Positions 1 to 8,246 of a stretch of 42,335 nt of DNA are shown here, one piece after another. The stretch is from a bacterium. GTDB taxonomy: Bacteria > Patescibacteriota > Saccharimonadia > Saccharimonadales > Saccharimonadaceae. The DNA lies in contig JAJXWT010000006.1 in NCBI GenBank assembly GCA_021781475.1, positions 1-42,335 on the forward strand, written 5' to 3'. A program made the translations under genes and the position numbers. The notes beneath the pieces were generated by a model. That model was not told where the DNA came from. It made no database searches and worked only from the letters and a program-made list of their open reading frames with translations. The stretch's first letter is position 1; every line of letters begins with the position of its first letter.

Positions 1-448
1 GTTCGCGCTTTTTGCCAACTTTTTTGTGGTGCACAACGGCTGGCACGATTGCTCGTGCAAACGCGCGGGTAGTCTGCGAACCGGCTTTTGCTAATACGCG
101 CGGCATGGTGTAAAAGCCGTATATCATAATCACAAGGCACGCGAGCACGACTATGCCGCCAATTATTAATGACATTGTTGTATTTGGACTAAATAGTGGG
201 GCTGGCGGCATGGCGGTGTGCGGCGCGGCACCCTTGGGCAGCATAAAATTTACAGATTTTGCATATGGGTATAGCAGCAGCGCTAGCACCCAAAGCCACT
301 CCAAAAACAGAGAAAAATAACCGAATACCCCAAAAACGTTTGCAAGCTTGAGTGCAAGCGATGGCTTTTGCAAGGCAACTTTGTGCATATGGTTATGATA
401 CCATGCCCGGTAGCGTGGCGGTATGCCAAGGGGGCCATTTGTACGCAT
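1..448 (-). CDS. membrane protein, partial (runs off left edge)
   Basis: An open frame reads leftward from an ATG at 446-448 to the window edge without a stop, giving 149 residues. It has two hydrophobic segments, at about residues 38-60 and 92-114, joined by a Pro/Ala-rich loop, then a basic tail (HHKKVGKKRE). I do not recognise the family. A second in-frame ATG lies at residue 21. No clear Shine-Dalgarno site precedes either start. Base and codon use resemble the GC-richer core genes after 8.5 kb rather than the AT-richer genes at 0.7-8.2 kb, so the chromosome/element boundary should lie just to its right. The function is unknown; the call rests on an uninterrupted frame and the membrane segments. 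Confidence 0.5.
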   Translation of the reverse strand, partial: MRTNGPLGIPPRYRAWYHNHMHKVALQKPSLALKLANVFGVFGYFSLFLEWLWVLALLLYPYAKSVNFMLPKGAAPHTAMPPAPLFSPNTTMSLIIGGIVVLACLVIMIYGFYTMPRVLAKAGSQTTRAFARAIVPAVVHHKKVGKKRE

Positions 449-457
449 ACCACAACA

Positions 458-495
458 AGAAAAATCCTGGCACCAACTAGTGACAGGATTTTTCT
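458..495. terminator. perfect 12-bp hairpin, terminator-like
   Basis: AGAAAAATCCTG (458-469) pairs perfectly with CAGGATTTTTCT (484-495) around a 14-base loop. The A/T-rich outer ends make it terminator-like on either strand. It sits upstream of the leftward gene and not behind any visible rightward gene. Its right arm contains GTGACAGGATT (480-490), which recurs inside tRNA-Pro at 8243-8253, so it may instead mark the left end of the element. Confidence 0.4.
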
Positions 496-499
496 ATGG

Positions 500-661
500 T
501 CGACTGACGGTAACACGCAACGAACCTCGGAAATACTCGAATCCCTGTATCGAGTACTATCAAACTACGAGCTTTTGGAGAGGCGAATTAGTAAGACTAA
601 GCTACTGCTTCAAAATCTTGTAAAGCCAGAAGAAATAGAGACGACACACTTCTTAATGTAA
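500..661 (+). pseudogene. possible C-terminal remnant of a gene
   Basis: This frame gives a charged, helix-like 53-residue stretch (containing SEILESLYRVLSNYELLERR) that looks like real protein rather than noise, but has no credible start codon or ribosome site of its own. It could be the tail of a gene cut by insertion of the neighbouring element, or chance. I do not recognise it. The rest of the 449-746 interval holds the hairpin at 458-495 and the promoter of the next gene. Confidence 0.22.
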
Positions 662-677
662 ATGTTTCACAAAGGTC

Positions 678-707
678 TTTACTTAAAGTACTTTAAGTAG
701 CTACAGT
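678..707 (+). promoter_or_regulatory. MerR-type promoter with palindromic operator
   Basis: A -35-like TTTACT (678-683) and a -10-like TACAGT (702-707) are separated by 18 bases, and the perfect 16-bp palindrome CTTAAAGTACTTTAAG (682-697) fills the spacer. MerR-family activators bind a dyad between -35 and -10, and a MerR gene follows two genes on. This is therefore probably the autoregulated promoter of the aldo/keto reductase-MerR operon. Confidence 0.6.
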
Positions 708-746
708 AGATGTAGTAATAGAGATTATTCTCTAAAGGAGGCATTT

Positions 747-1595
747 ATGTCAGAAGTACCTACAGTGAAATTGAATAACGATAAGGAAATGCCAATATTG
801 GGCTTTGGTGTGTTTCAGATGAGTAATGGAGAAGCTGAGGAGAGCGTGCTCAACGCTATTAAGGCTGGCTATCGCTCAATCGACACCGCAACTTCGTACG
901 GCAACGAAGAGGCAGTTGGTCGAGCAATCGCAAAAAGTGGTGTACCACGGGAAGAACTATTCATCACAAGTAAACTCTGGATTGCTGATGCAAGCGAGGA
1001 GAAAGCAAAGGTAGCAGTCCAACGCTCACTCGATAAGCTGGGTCTTGATTACCTTGACCTGTACTTGCTACACCAACCATTTGGTGATGCGTTTGGTGCT
1101 TGGCGTGGGCTTGAGACTATGTACGATGAAGGCAAATTAAAAGCTATCGGTATCTCAAACTTTAACAACGTGCAGACGTACGACCTTCACTACAATGCCC
1201 GTATTAAGCCAATGGTCAATCAGATTGAAACCCATCCGTTCAATCAGCAAAATGAAGCTCATAAGTTGTTTGCTGAGCTTGGTATCGTCCACGAAGGCTG
1301 GGCACCATTTGCGGAAGGTGCGCACGACATTTTCAAGAATGAAGTACTTGGTGGCATTGCGGAGAAATATAGTAAGTCTATTGGACAGGTTATTCTTCGC
1401 TGGAATGTGCAACGTGGTGTCGTAGCAATTCCAAAGTCTGTAAAAGAAGAGCGTATCAAGGAGAACTTTGATGTGTTTGACTTCGAGCTGACCGACGAAG
1501 ATATGCAAAGTATTGCTAACCTCGATGCGGGACTAAAGACAGTTGACCACACCGACCCTGAGTTCTTAAAGTACTTATACAACCGCACGGTATAA
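747..1595 (+). CDS. aldo/keto reductase
   Basis: A 282-aa protein of the AKR superfamily (2,5-diketo-D-gluconate reductase / YvgN-like), which reduces aldehydes or ketones with NADPH in the cytoplasm. The catalytic tetrad is visible: Asp46 (RSIDTATSYGNE), Tyr51, Lys76 (FITSKLW) and His109 (LYLLHQP). The C-terminal cofactor-phosphate motif IPKSVKEERIKEN is also present. Length is normal for the family. The ATG follows a canonical AAAGGAGG seven bases upstream. A MerR regulator starts 11 bases after its stop, and a palindromic operator lies in its promoter, so expression is likely induced by an electrophile or aldehyde. The physiological substrate cannot be read from sequence. Confidence 0.93.
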   Translation: MSEVPTVKLNNDKEMPILGFGVFQMSNGEAEESVLNAIKAGYRSIDTATSYGNEEAVGRAIAKSGVPREELFITSKLWIADASEEKAKVAVQRSLDKLGLDYLDLYLLHQPFGDAFGAWRGLETMYDEGKLKAIGISNFNNVQTYDLHYNARIKPMVNQIETHPFNQQNEAHKLFAELGIVHEGWAPFAEGAHDIFKNEVLGGIAEKYSKSIGQVILRWNVQRGVVAIPKSVKEERIKENFDVFDFELTDEDMQSIANLDAGLKTVDHTDPEFLKYLYNRTV

Positions 1596-1606
1596 AATAA
1601 AACTAT

Positions 1607-2080
1607 ATGAGCACTTCATCGAAAGCCAAAACTTACACTATTACGGAGACCGCTAAAATCAGTGGTCTCCCTGAAAGCACCCTTCGTTACTACGAGACAA
1701 TTGGATTAATTGAGCCAATTGGGCGAGATAAAAACACAAAGCGTCGTGTTTACAGCGAAGACGATGTCAACTTAGTCGTTGCGGTAGCCTGCTTAAATGC
1801 AACAGGTTTTTCAATAGAGGATATGCGAGCGTACCTAGATAATCGTGAACTTGGCGACGCTGGTGCAAGTGCTCAAATCGAGCTACTTAGTGGTCAGTTG
1901 AAGCACCTTGAGGAAGAGATGCATTATGCAGAATTACGTATTGAGTATGTGAAGTCAAAGGTGGATTTTTGGCAGTCCATAGTCAAAAAAGACAGTAAAG
2001 CCATCGAAGCATCTCGCAAGAAAACCTATGCGATTGCTGACGAAATGAAGCTACCCAAAGCAACAACTAGAGTAAAATAG
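1607..2080 (+). CDS. MerR-family transcriptional regulator
   Basis: A 157-aa protein. Residues about 9-55 form the MerR winged helix-turn-helix (TITETAKISGLPESTLRYYE, then GLIEP and RRVYSEDDV). A long amphipathic helix at about residues 90-130 would form the antiparallel dimer coiled coil. There is no C-terminal cysteine cluster, so it is probably not a metal sensor; the class resembles AdhR-type regulators that control aldehyde-reducing enzymes. It lies 11 bases behind the reductase gene and probably controls both from the 16-bp palindrome at 682-697. No Shine-Dalgarno site is evident, and translation may be coupled. Confidence 0.88.
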   Translation: MSTSSKAKTYTITETAKISGLPESTLRYYETIGLIEPIGRDKNTKRRVYSEDDVNLVVAVACLNATGFSIEDMRAYLDNRELGDAGASAQIELLSGQLKHLEEEMHYAELRIEYVKSKVDFWQSIVKKDSKAIEASRKKTYAIADEMKLPKATTRVK

Positions 2081-2084
2081 ACGT

Positions 2085-2246
2085 ATGAGTGATACAAACG
2101 AAGAAAAAGAAGTCGCAGTAGTTCAGCAGAACGAAGCATCCATACCACCGCAGGCATCTGCTACCGATACGTCAAACCAAGACGCTAAAGTATCTACAGA
2201 CCCAAGTGGCGAGAAGTATATCCGTAGTCTTACCGACGAAGAATAG
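2085..2246 (+). CDS. small acidic hypothetical protein, 53 aa
   Basis: An ATG four bases after the MerR stop opens a 53-residue frame ending at TAG 2244-2246. It is hydrophilic, acidic and rich in Ser, Thr, Gln and Glu, with no membrane segment and the C-terminal sequence EKYIRSLTDEE. It looks intrinsically disordered. Its tight spacing suggests it is the last gene of the AKR-MerR operon. I do not recognise it. The following 233 bases (2247-2479) hold only a promoter. Confidence 0.45.
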   Translation: MSDTNEEKEVAVVQQNEASIPPQASATDTSNQDAKVSTDPSGEKYIRSLTDEE

Positions 2247-2421
2247 TCGCTAGGTACCCCCCTACCCTCGAATAGCTTATTTTAGCTGTTTGCTGTAAAC
2301 GCACTACCTACCTAAATTGTTGTCGATGGGTAAAAAACACCTGTTTGGAAATAGCCCAACAATTAGTCAGCCGTAACAGTGGTCAGGTTGTTGGGAGAAA
2401 ATGTTGGCTAAAGGCAAGGTG

Positions 2422-2450
2422 TTGACAATAAGCGTAATCGGTTTTATTAG
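2422..2450 (+). promoter_or_regulatory. sigma-70 type promoter for the two-gene unit
   Basis: TTGACA (2422-2427), a 17-base spacer and TATTAG (2445-2450), 29 bases before the ATG at 2480. The -35 is consensus and the -10 is fair. It gives the two following genes their own promoter, separate from the AKR-MerR operon. Confidence 0.5.
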
Positions 2451-2479
2451 TTGTACTCTAGGGGTAGAATGTAGAGAGT

Positions 2480-5017
2480 ATGGCACGCAAACACGCAGAC
2501 AAAAACTATCTGTTTGCTCGCCTAGGTTCCACTAGGCTCTTTTGGCGTGTGCGTTACGGATTTGGATGGATAAACTTTAAGCGGATAAGTGCTGGCTTCC
2601 AAGTACGGAGCAAGCTTAGTGACACGACTACCGAAGTCCAATATTGGCGAGCTTTATCAAAAGGTACAGTACTACCAATCTTATTGGCGTTAATAGTCGG
2701 TTTTGCATTGTACGCTTTTCAGCTTAATCTGGCTTTTTTCACAGACATTCATTGGGTTCACGATAGTTTTATTGGTCGATACCTTGCACTTGCTCTTGAT
2801 GGTGACGCATACGTACAGATGCTCACTGTTATCGCTGGTGTCACGGGTGTATTTCTAGGTCTTTACTTTACGGCTGTAAGTACGGTCATATCAAATGCGC
2901 ACTCTTCGGTATCTGGAGATGTTCGAGGACTGATACTGAGAGACAGACTTGGCAATAATTATGTCAAACTGGTGGCATTTTTGACGGCTCTTTCTGTAGT
3001 TCTGCTTGCTTTTAGTGCCACTGGAACGACACCGTTCCATCTGGCTATTCCGCTATTAGCAGTTATCTCGTGTATCGCAGTATTTGCGTTCGTTAACCTA
3101 GGACAGCGAGCTTTCTTTTTGTCCGACCCAACACTATTCTTCAACACTCTTTCTTCTGAATTATTGAAGTGGGTAAAGAGAGCCACTACTGGAGGATACC
3201 AGTGGCAAAACCCTAGCTTTCAGCAACATTATCGAAAGCAGGCACTTAAATCTGCAACCACACTTGCAACACTAGCGAAGATATCAGGAGAGAAGCCTGA
3301 ATTGCAGGGTGAGTCACTCCCACGATTGTTGAGGAGCCTGCTAGCTCTTTTGACTGTCTACTATGAGGACAAGCACCGAATACCACTTGATAGCGGTTGG
3401 TACGGAAAGAAATTCCAGCACAAGCAATGGTATCTTACAGAAAGTACTGAACTTGAGATGGCTACGCAGACCGACTCGGGGCTTAAGCCGAATGAGATAC
3501 CTGATACGACTTGGCTGGAAGATGTAATATTAGAAGTCGTTTTCAAGGCTTTCAAGGGCGATGTTGAAGCTGGTGACTATCAGGCACTTTATAACAAGAT
3601 TGCTAACTTGCCTGACTTCTTCAGTAGAGCTAGTAGTAGTTGGCAAGCGGGTGATGCAAAGAAGTGGCACGCTAAACTTTCAAAAGATGTTCTCGCCAAA
3701 CTAATTGCCAGCAAGGAGGTTGATGAAACGCAAGAGGCTTACTCGATAGCTGTAGCCGATATTGTTGCGAGTTTGCCACTTTCTCTTGAACTTGGATTTA
3801 TAAAGTCTGTAAGAGAACTCGACTTGGTCAAGTTACGTAACCAATTATCTCGCACCAAATGGTCAAGCCCAGACGCACCATATAGGATTGCACTTCCACC
3901 GAACACCATTAAATCCCTAGAGGAAGTGCGTGATGGGTCTGTGTTTGAGAAGCAGACGCACGCACGCAACAGGACGCAAAATTGGTATGTCACTGAGCTT
4001 GCTTTTAAGAATATTGAATGGGCATTGTATCAACAGTGGCAATCGCTGATGGGATTGTTAGAGGCTTGGTATAGTGAGGCTGGCAAGACGTTGGCTGATG
4101 CAAAAAAGTATAAACATTCGGCTACCGTATATGCCAGAGCTATCGAACAGGCTTGGAAATTAGACAGCCACATTGAGCATTTGAAAGAAGCGTCGGAAGC
4201 ACTACGTAAAGACATTAAGCTTGATTTTAAGCGACCATCTTGGGAGTGGGATAAAGAGCACGAACGGGTCGCTAAATTCCGAAGTATGGCGATTGAAGGA
4301 CAAGCTAAGTTAATCCCGCATCTTTGGAACACCAAGGAGCCAAATCCAGATATGCCAGACTTTTTTGGTGGTGCTGTGCATCGCACTGGTGAAGCGTGCT
4401 ACGAAGCCTTAATGGAAGGTGATGCCGACAAATTTAAGAGCCTCTTCAGACCGTACTTTTTAGGTATATTAGGCATATTTGAAAGTGTGAGACCTCAGGT
4501 TAAAGACTGGGAGGTCTCCTCTGCGATGGCTTGGATGTCAGAGCCTATATTAGACTTATTTGACATTAGCGGTTATGCATACGTTTTAGCGGAGTATCAC
4601 AACAAGCCTGAGCTGTGGAATGAATGTAAAGGTATATGGGACACATATCTCACGAGTATGCCTCAGCAGTTACAGTCTTTTGCCCTTATCTCTGACTATC
4701 ACCAAACACCAAGGGGTGTAATTACGCCACGTGCAACACTCCGTAGTCGGTGGGAGATTGCATTAGCAAGGCTTCTCGGTAACTTACCACGACAACGCAC
4801 AACTGGCTTCTATTCTCGACCGCCAGTTGAACATCCTAGTGCGTTAATTCGAAACATTGCACCATCAACTGATTTGCCTCATATGTTTAGCGATGCTACA
4901 GATGTATTTACGGTTAAATACTTCCTTGAAAGGCAAGATGCTTCTGGCTTTGATTTTGGTGTCAACCAATCAAAAGTAGACCATATAAACAGACAGCAAG
5001 GAGACGACGATGCTTAG
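2480..5017 (+). CDS. large membrane protein of unknown function, 845 aa
   Basis: Four hydrophobic segments lie near the N-terminus, at about residues 62-84, 113-137, 162-180 and 187-207. About 640 residues of soluble, mostly helical sequence rich in Trp, Lys and Glu follow. The membrane part (AGVTGVFLGLYFTAVSTVIS, then a conserved-looking SSVSGDVRGLILRDRLGNNY) faintly recalls DUF2254-type membrane proteins, but I cannot assign a family. No nuclease, ATPase or protease motif is visible. Its last eight bases overlap the start of the next gene, so the two products are probably made together and may act as a pair. It is cargo of a recombinase-encoding element, where defence or host-interaction genes are common. 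Function not assigned. Confidence 0.75.
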   Translation: MARKHADKNYLFARLGSTRLFWRVRYGFGWINFKRISAGFQVRSKLSDTTTEVQYWRALSKGTVLPILLALIVGFALYAFQLNLAFFTDIHWVHDSFIGRYLALALDGDAYVQMLTVIAGVTGVFLGLYFTAVSTVISNAHSSVSGDVRGLILRDRLGNNYVKLVAFLTALSVVLLAFSATGTTPFHLAIPLLAVISCIAVFAFVNLGQRAFFLSDPTLFFNTLSSELLKWVKRATTGGYQWQNPSFQQHYRKQALKSATTLATLAKISGEKPELQGESLPRLLRSLLALLTVYYEDKHRIPLDSGWYGKKFQHKQWYLTESTELEMATQTDSGLKPNEIPDTTWLEDVILEVVFKAFKGDVEAGDYQALYNKIANLPDFFSRASSSWQAGDAKKWHAKLSKDVLAKLIASKEVDETQEAYSIAVADIVASLPLSLELGFIKSVRELDLVKLRNQLSRTKWSSPDAPYRIALPPNTIKSLEEVRDGSVFEKQTHARNRTQNWYVTELAFKNIEWALYQQWQSLMGLLEAWYSEAGKTLADAKKYKHSATVYARAIEQAWKLDSHIEHLKEASEALRKDIKLDFKRPSWEWDKEHERVAKFRSMAIEGQAKLIPHLWNTKEPNPDMPDFFGGAVHRTGEACYEALMEGDADKFKSLFRPYFLGILGIFESVRPQVKDWEVSSAMAWMSEPILDLFDISGYAYVLAEYHNKPELWNECKGIWDTYLTSMPQQLQSFALISDYHQTPRGVITPRATLRSRWEIALARLLGNLPRQRTTGFYSRPPVEHPSALIRNIAPSTDLPHMFSDATDVFTVKYFLERQDASGFDFGVNQSKVDHINRQQGDDDA

Positions 5018-5930
5018 AATATCGAGGGCTTACTTTCCAAACTCAGAACGCTCAAACAACGAGGCGGTGTTGTATGCTTTTATGTTTATTCGTGACGTTC
5101 ATACAGGCATAATGCCATTTCGTTCAGGTGGAAAATATCCCTTTACAGTTACGCTGTCTAGGAAAAATCAGAACCTAGAGAAGCAACTAAAGTCATTTCT
5201 GAATGTAGGTCAGTATGGTGGATGGTCGCTAGAAGAGGCGGTATGGGATGCAGTTGAGACATTATCACAGTATTTGGCTACATTCGGTGAAGTATATCTA
5301 GAAGTCGTGAGTAAAGACGATAAGCCGAAAAAAGGAATTACGGATAAAGAGCTTGAATTTTTACCTTTAGGAAAAGTCGTAAAGTTATTCAATAGTTATG
5401 TTCAGATTGTTCCTACAAAAAACTGGAAGCGTGGCGAGAAGAAGTTTTATGTAATTCCATCGGACAGGATATGGCACCTCAAGTTGCCACGGAAGCTTGG
5501 CACCCCTCGTGCACATCGTAAGATGCTCAAAAGACTTAATCTACTATCAGAACCTATGCCTGAGTTTGCACTAAAAGATGGTGAACTTGGTAGCTCTGCT
5601 AAGTATGATTTTTCGGTTCATCACCACCTGAAAGACCTTGCTATTGAGCGGACTACTAGTGGTTGGGGAAGTATACGAAGCTTAAACCAGATTAAGGGGA
5701 CGACCGAATACTACTACATTGTTAATCGGCTTCAGTCTGCTTATTCGCAGGCATTGCTTCGTGAACATATAGTAAAAGAAATTAACGCCCTACTTTTACA
5801 ACTGGGCATAAAAAATACCATAGAAGTCGAAGGCTTAGCATTGGCGAAAGATATCAAAGCCACTATTCCCAAATTAGAGAAGGGTGAAATCGGCTTCGAC
5901 AAAGCGTTGGAAGCACTTAAGGGGCTGTAG
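5010..5930 (+). CDS. hypothetical protein, 306 aa, partner of the 845-aa membrane protein
   Basis: The ATG at 5010 lies inside the end of the upstream gene, preceded by AAGGAG. The product is soluble and basic, with no signal or membrane segment. The N-terminal half is alpha/beta in appearance; one stretch around residues 74-100 (AVWDAVETLSQYLATFGEVY) faintly recalls phage portal proteins, but the rest does not support that. The C-terminus ends in charged helices (IPKLEKGEIGFDKALEALKG). I do not recognise a family. The overlap with the upstream gene argues for a two-component system: membrane subunit plus cytoplasmic partner. Confidence 0.7.
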   Translation: MLRISRAYFPNSERSNNEAVLYAFMFIRDVHTGIMPFRSGGKYPFTVTLSRKNQNLEKQLKSFLNVGQYGGWSLEEAVWDAVETLSQYLATFGEVYLEVVSKDDKPKKGITDKELEFLPLGKVVKLFNSYVQIVPTKNWKRGEKKFYVIPSDRIWHLKLPRKLGTPRAHRKMLKRLNLLSEPMPEFALKDGELGSSAKYDFSVHHHLKDLAIERTTSGWGSIRSLNQIKGTTEYYYIVNRLQSAYSQALLREHIVKEINALLLQLGIKNTIEVEGLALAKDIKATIPKLEKGEIGFDKALEALKGL

Positions 5931-5931
5931 C

Positions 5932-6159
5932 TTATCGACCTTGCTCGTTGCGGATATTTGTATTAGTAAAGCCTCGTTTCGCCATAGCTTCATCAAAGGT
6001 TTTGTCCATATACATCAAGTCAGCAATCCAGCCGATGAAGAGATAGTTACAGGTAACACTTCGCCAGAACCAGCCTTTAGCATTGCCGAGATACCATCTG
6101 TTGATAGGTAGTATGAAGCTACAAGCGGTTAGTATTTTGTATGTTTTGCGGTCTTTCAT
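5932..6159 (-). CDS. TM2-domain-like small membrane protein, 75 aa
   Basis: The pattern fits a TM2 domain: a first hydrophobic stretch (ILTACSFILPINRWYLG), a Trp-containing turn, a second hydrophobic stretch and then an IADL motif. TM2 proteins normally show two membrane helices around a short loop with a (H)RFYLG-like motif, seen here as NRWYLG. GAGGA lies seven bases before the ATG at 6159. It is convergent with the 306-aa gene, one base apart. The role of such proteins is unknown. Confidence 0.6.
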   Translation of the reverse strand: MKDRKTYKILTACSFILPINRWYLGNAKGWFWRSVTCNYLFIGWIADLMYMDKTFDEAMAKRGFTNTNIRNEQGR

Positions 6160-6210
6160 TAAGCGTTCCTCGCTTTAGTTGATATGACCGTTGAAAATGC
6201 TCTAAATAAA

Positions 6211-6349
6211 AAGGGACACCGCCAACGGGTGTCTAGCCTGTTTGTTCCGCAATAAGTTTTCACCTACTGTTTCGGGCGATGCCCCTTTCTAAGGTGAAAA
6301 CCAAACGGAAAAACCGAAAGGTAGTTATTGCGACATAAACAAGCTAGAC
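6211..6349. ncRNA. strongly folded intergenic sequence upstream of the recombinase
   Basis: Nested inverted repeats can be seen. GTCTAGC near 6231 pairs with GCTAGAC ending 6349. CGCAATAA (about 6248-6255) pairs with TTATTGCG (6325-6332). GTTTTCACCT (6256-6265) pairs perfectly with AGGTGAAAAC (6292-6301). GGGC/GCCC and CGG/CCG hairpins sit inside, and GACACC/GGTGTC precedes them. This gives a branched fold of roughly 120-140 bases in a gap without an ORF, 90 bases before the recombinase start. It could be a structured RNA, an attachment or regulatory site for the recombinase, or both. It matches no RNA family I know. Confidence 0.4.
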
Positions 6350-6437
6350 CACTTGATTATAGCAAAAATCTTCGTATATAAGATATACGACAAAACTGTT
6401 GAACCTCTTTTGCAACCCTAAAGGATATAATAGCTGT

Positions 6438-8246
6438 ATGGCAGAGGGAGAAAAGAAAACCAGAGGACGCCACAAGATGGTACGCATACCTCTCACCGAA
6501 GAGCAACTACTCAAGTCCGAGCAGTTGGTTGCTGATGCCTTGAAAGATAATCCCGATGTATATAACTTACCTGAGAGTAAGTACAGTATCGAAACCCTAA
6601 TAGACTTCTTCACCAAATCAACTGAAGGAAGCCAGCGTATCTTACCAAAGGAAAGACGGCGGTATGTGATGTACCTTCGCAAGTCTACAGATGATGAAGC
6701 AAAGCAGGTTCGCTCGCTCGAAGACCAAGAAAAAGAATGTAGAGAATTGGCTAAGCGACTAGGGATTGCGATAAGGCAAGAAGACATCTTTATTGAGAGT
6801 GCATCGGCGAAGAAGTCGGGTAACAGACCTATCTTCGACAGAATGCTACTTGGTTTTAAGACAGGTAAATATCAAGGTCTGCTCGCTTGGTCGCCAGACC
6901 GTCTCTCTCGAAATATGAAAGAAGCGGGTGAAATAATTGAAATGATTGATGTTGAGCAAATCCAAGACTTGCACTTCAAGACATACCAATTCGACAACTC
7001 ACCAAATGGGAAAATGTTACTTGGAATACTGTTTGCTACATCTAAACAATACTCGGATAAATTAGCTGTCGATGTATTACGAGGCATTACTGGTGCCATT
7101 GGTGATGGTAAATACGTAGGGCAAATAAAGAGAGGCTACTACGTGGATGTCTCGGGTCATTTTATACCTGATAGCAATAACTGGCGATTGTTGCGTCAGG
7201 CGGTCAATATGAGGCTAAAAGACGGCAAAACAAACCAAGAAGTTGCCGACTTCCTGAATGATGCCCACTTTAGCTATCGGAAGTCTGAAGATGACGAATA
7301 TAAAATCGCCAAGATGGATAAAAAGTCAGTCAGTCTTTTATTCAATGACCCGTTCTATTGCGGAGTGTATAAATACGGCGACAATATAGCCAATCTGAAC
7401 GAGCAGTATGACTTCCTGCCTCTCATCACAACCGACGAGTACATAGCACTGAGCCAAAATATGTCGAATAGCTTTAATGAGCAGTTTGTAGGACGTGCGA
7501 GCGTTGCAAAAAGATTAGACTTTGGCTTGCTTCGTGAGAAAGTTATTTGCCATTATTGCGACAGGATAATGACCTTCCAACGTACGAAAATCCATAGAGG
7601 TAAAAATGCTGGTAGCTGGATGCTTAGCTTTTATTGCCGAAACAAGGAGTGCCTGCGACACGACGATAAAAAAGCTATCGAACAGTATGGTAAAAAGCTG
7701 CCTAAGACCGTACGTATGAAGTACATTACCGCTCACATCGAGTGGACTTTACGGCACCTCACAAAGAATACCCTTAAGGCGTACAAGCTCTATATAGGTC
7801 GCCTAGAACAAAAGCTAGTAGTCGATAGAGAGATTGCAAAACGCAAGCTCGTAGATGCCAAGGCTGAGCTAAAACAGAACGAAGTTATGTATGCAAAGTA
7901 TCAGAACTTGCAGGTTATCAGTCTGGATGATTACAAGAAGCACCATAAGGGTAAGCTGGAGCATTACCAGAACCTCATTACTACTAATACGGCGAGCATC
8001 GAGAACCTGAATAAAGAGCTAGCAAAGCTCAATAGTGCATTGCCTACTCGTGAGCAATTCGTTGAACTTGTTAATTCTTATCTGAAAACAGTGTTGAATA
8101 CCACAGATTTGATTGAAGAAGACGCAGTATACAAAGAAGTGGTGTTGAACCTACGTGTCGCAGACAACGCTGTATCTGTTATAAAGCTAAATCCACCATA
8201 CAATATGATGGTGGATTTAGACAATAATTCTTCTTGGTCGGGGTGA
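6438..8246 (+). CDS. large serine recombinase (site-specific integrase)
   Basis: A 602-aa protein that cuts and rejoins DNA through a serine nucleophile. The resolvase domain starts near residue 75 (YVMYLRKSTDDEAKQVRSLE, with the catalytic Ser in RKST) and includes SPDRLSRN. A recombinase domain (NQEVADFLNDAHFSY... NDPFYCGVYKYG) follows, then a zinc beta-ribbon (CHYCDR...YCRNKEC) and a C-terminal coiled coil. I start it at ATG 6438, six bases after a TATAAT box (6426-6431), consistent with a leaderless mRNA; an upstream TTG at 6399 is less likely. The stop codon lies inside the 3' end of the oppositely oriented tRNA-Pro, so the gene probably defines the right end of an integrated element. Confidence 0.92.
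   Translation: MAEGEKKTRGRHKMVRIPLTEEQLLKSEQLVADALKDNPDVYNLPESKYSIETLIDFFTKSTEGSQRILPKERRRYVMYLRKSTDDEAKQVRSLEDQEKECRELAKRLGIAIRQEDIFIESASAKKSGNRPIFDRMLLGFKTGKYQGLLAWSPDRLSRNMKEAGEIIEMIDVEQIQDLHFKTYQFDNSPNGKMLLGILFATSKQYSDKLAVDVLRGITGAIGDGKYVGQIKRGYYVDVSGHFIPDSNNWRLLRQAVNMRLKDGKTNQEVADFLNDAHFSYRKSEDDEYKIAKMDKKSVSLLFNDPFYCGVYKYGDNIANLNEQYDFLPLITTDEYIALSQNMSNSFNEQFVGRASVAKRLDFGLLREKVICHYCDRIMTFQRTKIHRGKNAGSWMLSFYCRNKECLRHDDKKAIEQYGKKLPKTVRMKYITAHIEWTLRHLTKNTLKAYKLYIGRLEQKLVVDREIAKRKLVDAKAELKQNEVMYAKYQNLQVISLDDYKKHHKGKLEHYQNLITTNTASIENLNKELAKLNSALPTREQFVELVNSYLKTVLNTTDLIEEDAVYKEVVLNLRVADNAVSVIKLNPPYNMMVDLDNNSSWSG
8187..8220 (-). terminator. 13-bp perfect hairpin, likely tRNA-Pro terminator
   Basis: CTAAATCCACCAT (8187-8199) pairs perfectly with ATGGTGGATTTAG (8208-8220). 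It starts 15 bases downstream of the tRNA-Pro 3' end and probably ends that transcript. The recombinase frame on the other strand reads straight through it. Confidence 0.5.

Noticed and set aside
5010-5930. Phage portal protein
   Set aside because: Only one short helix region is suggestive; there are no terminase, capsid or tail genes nearby, and the gene is coupled to a membrane protein.
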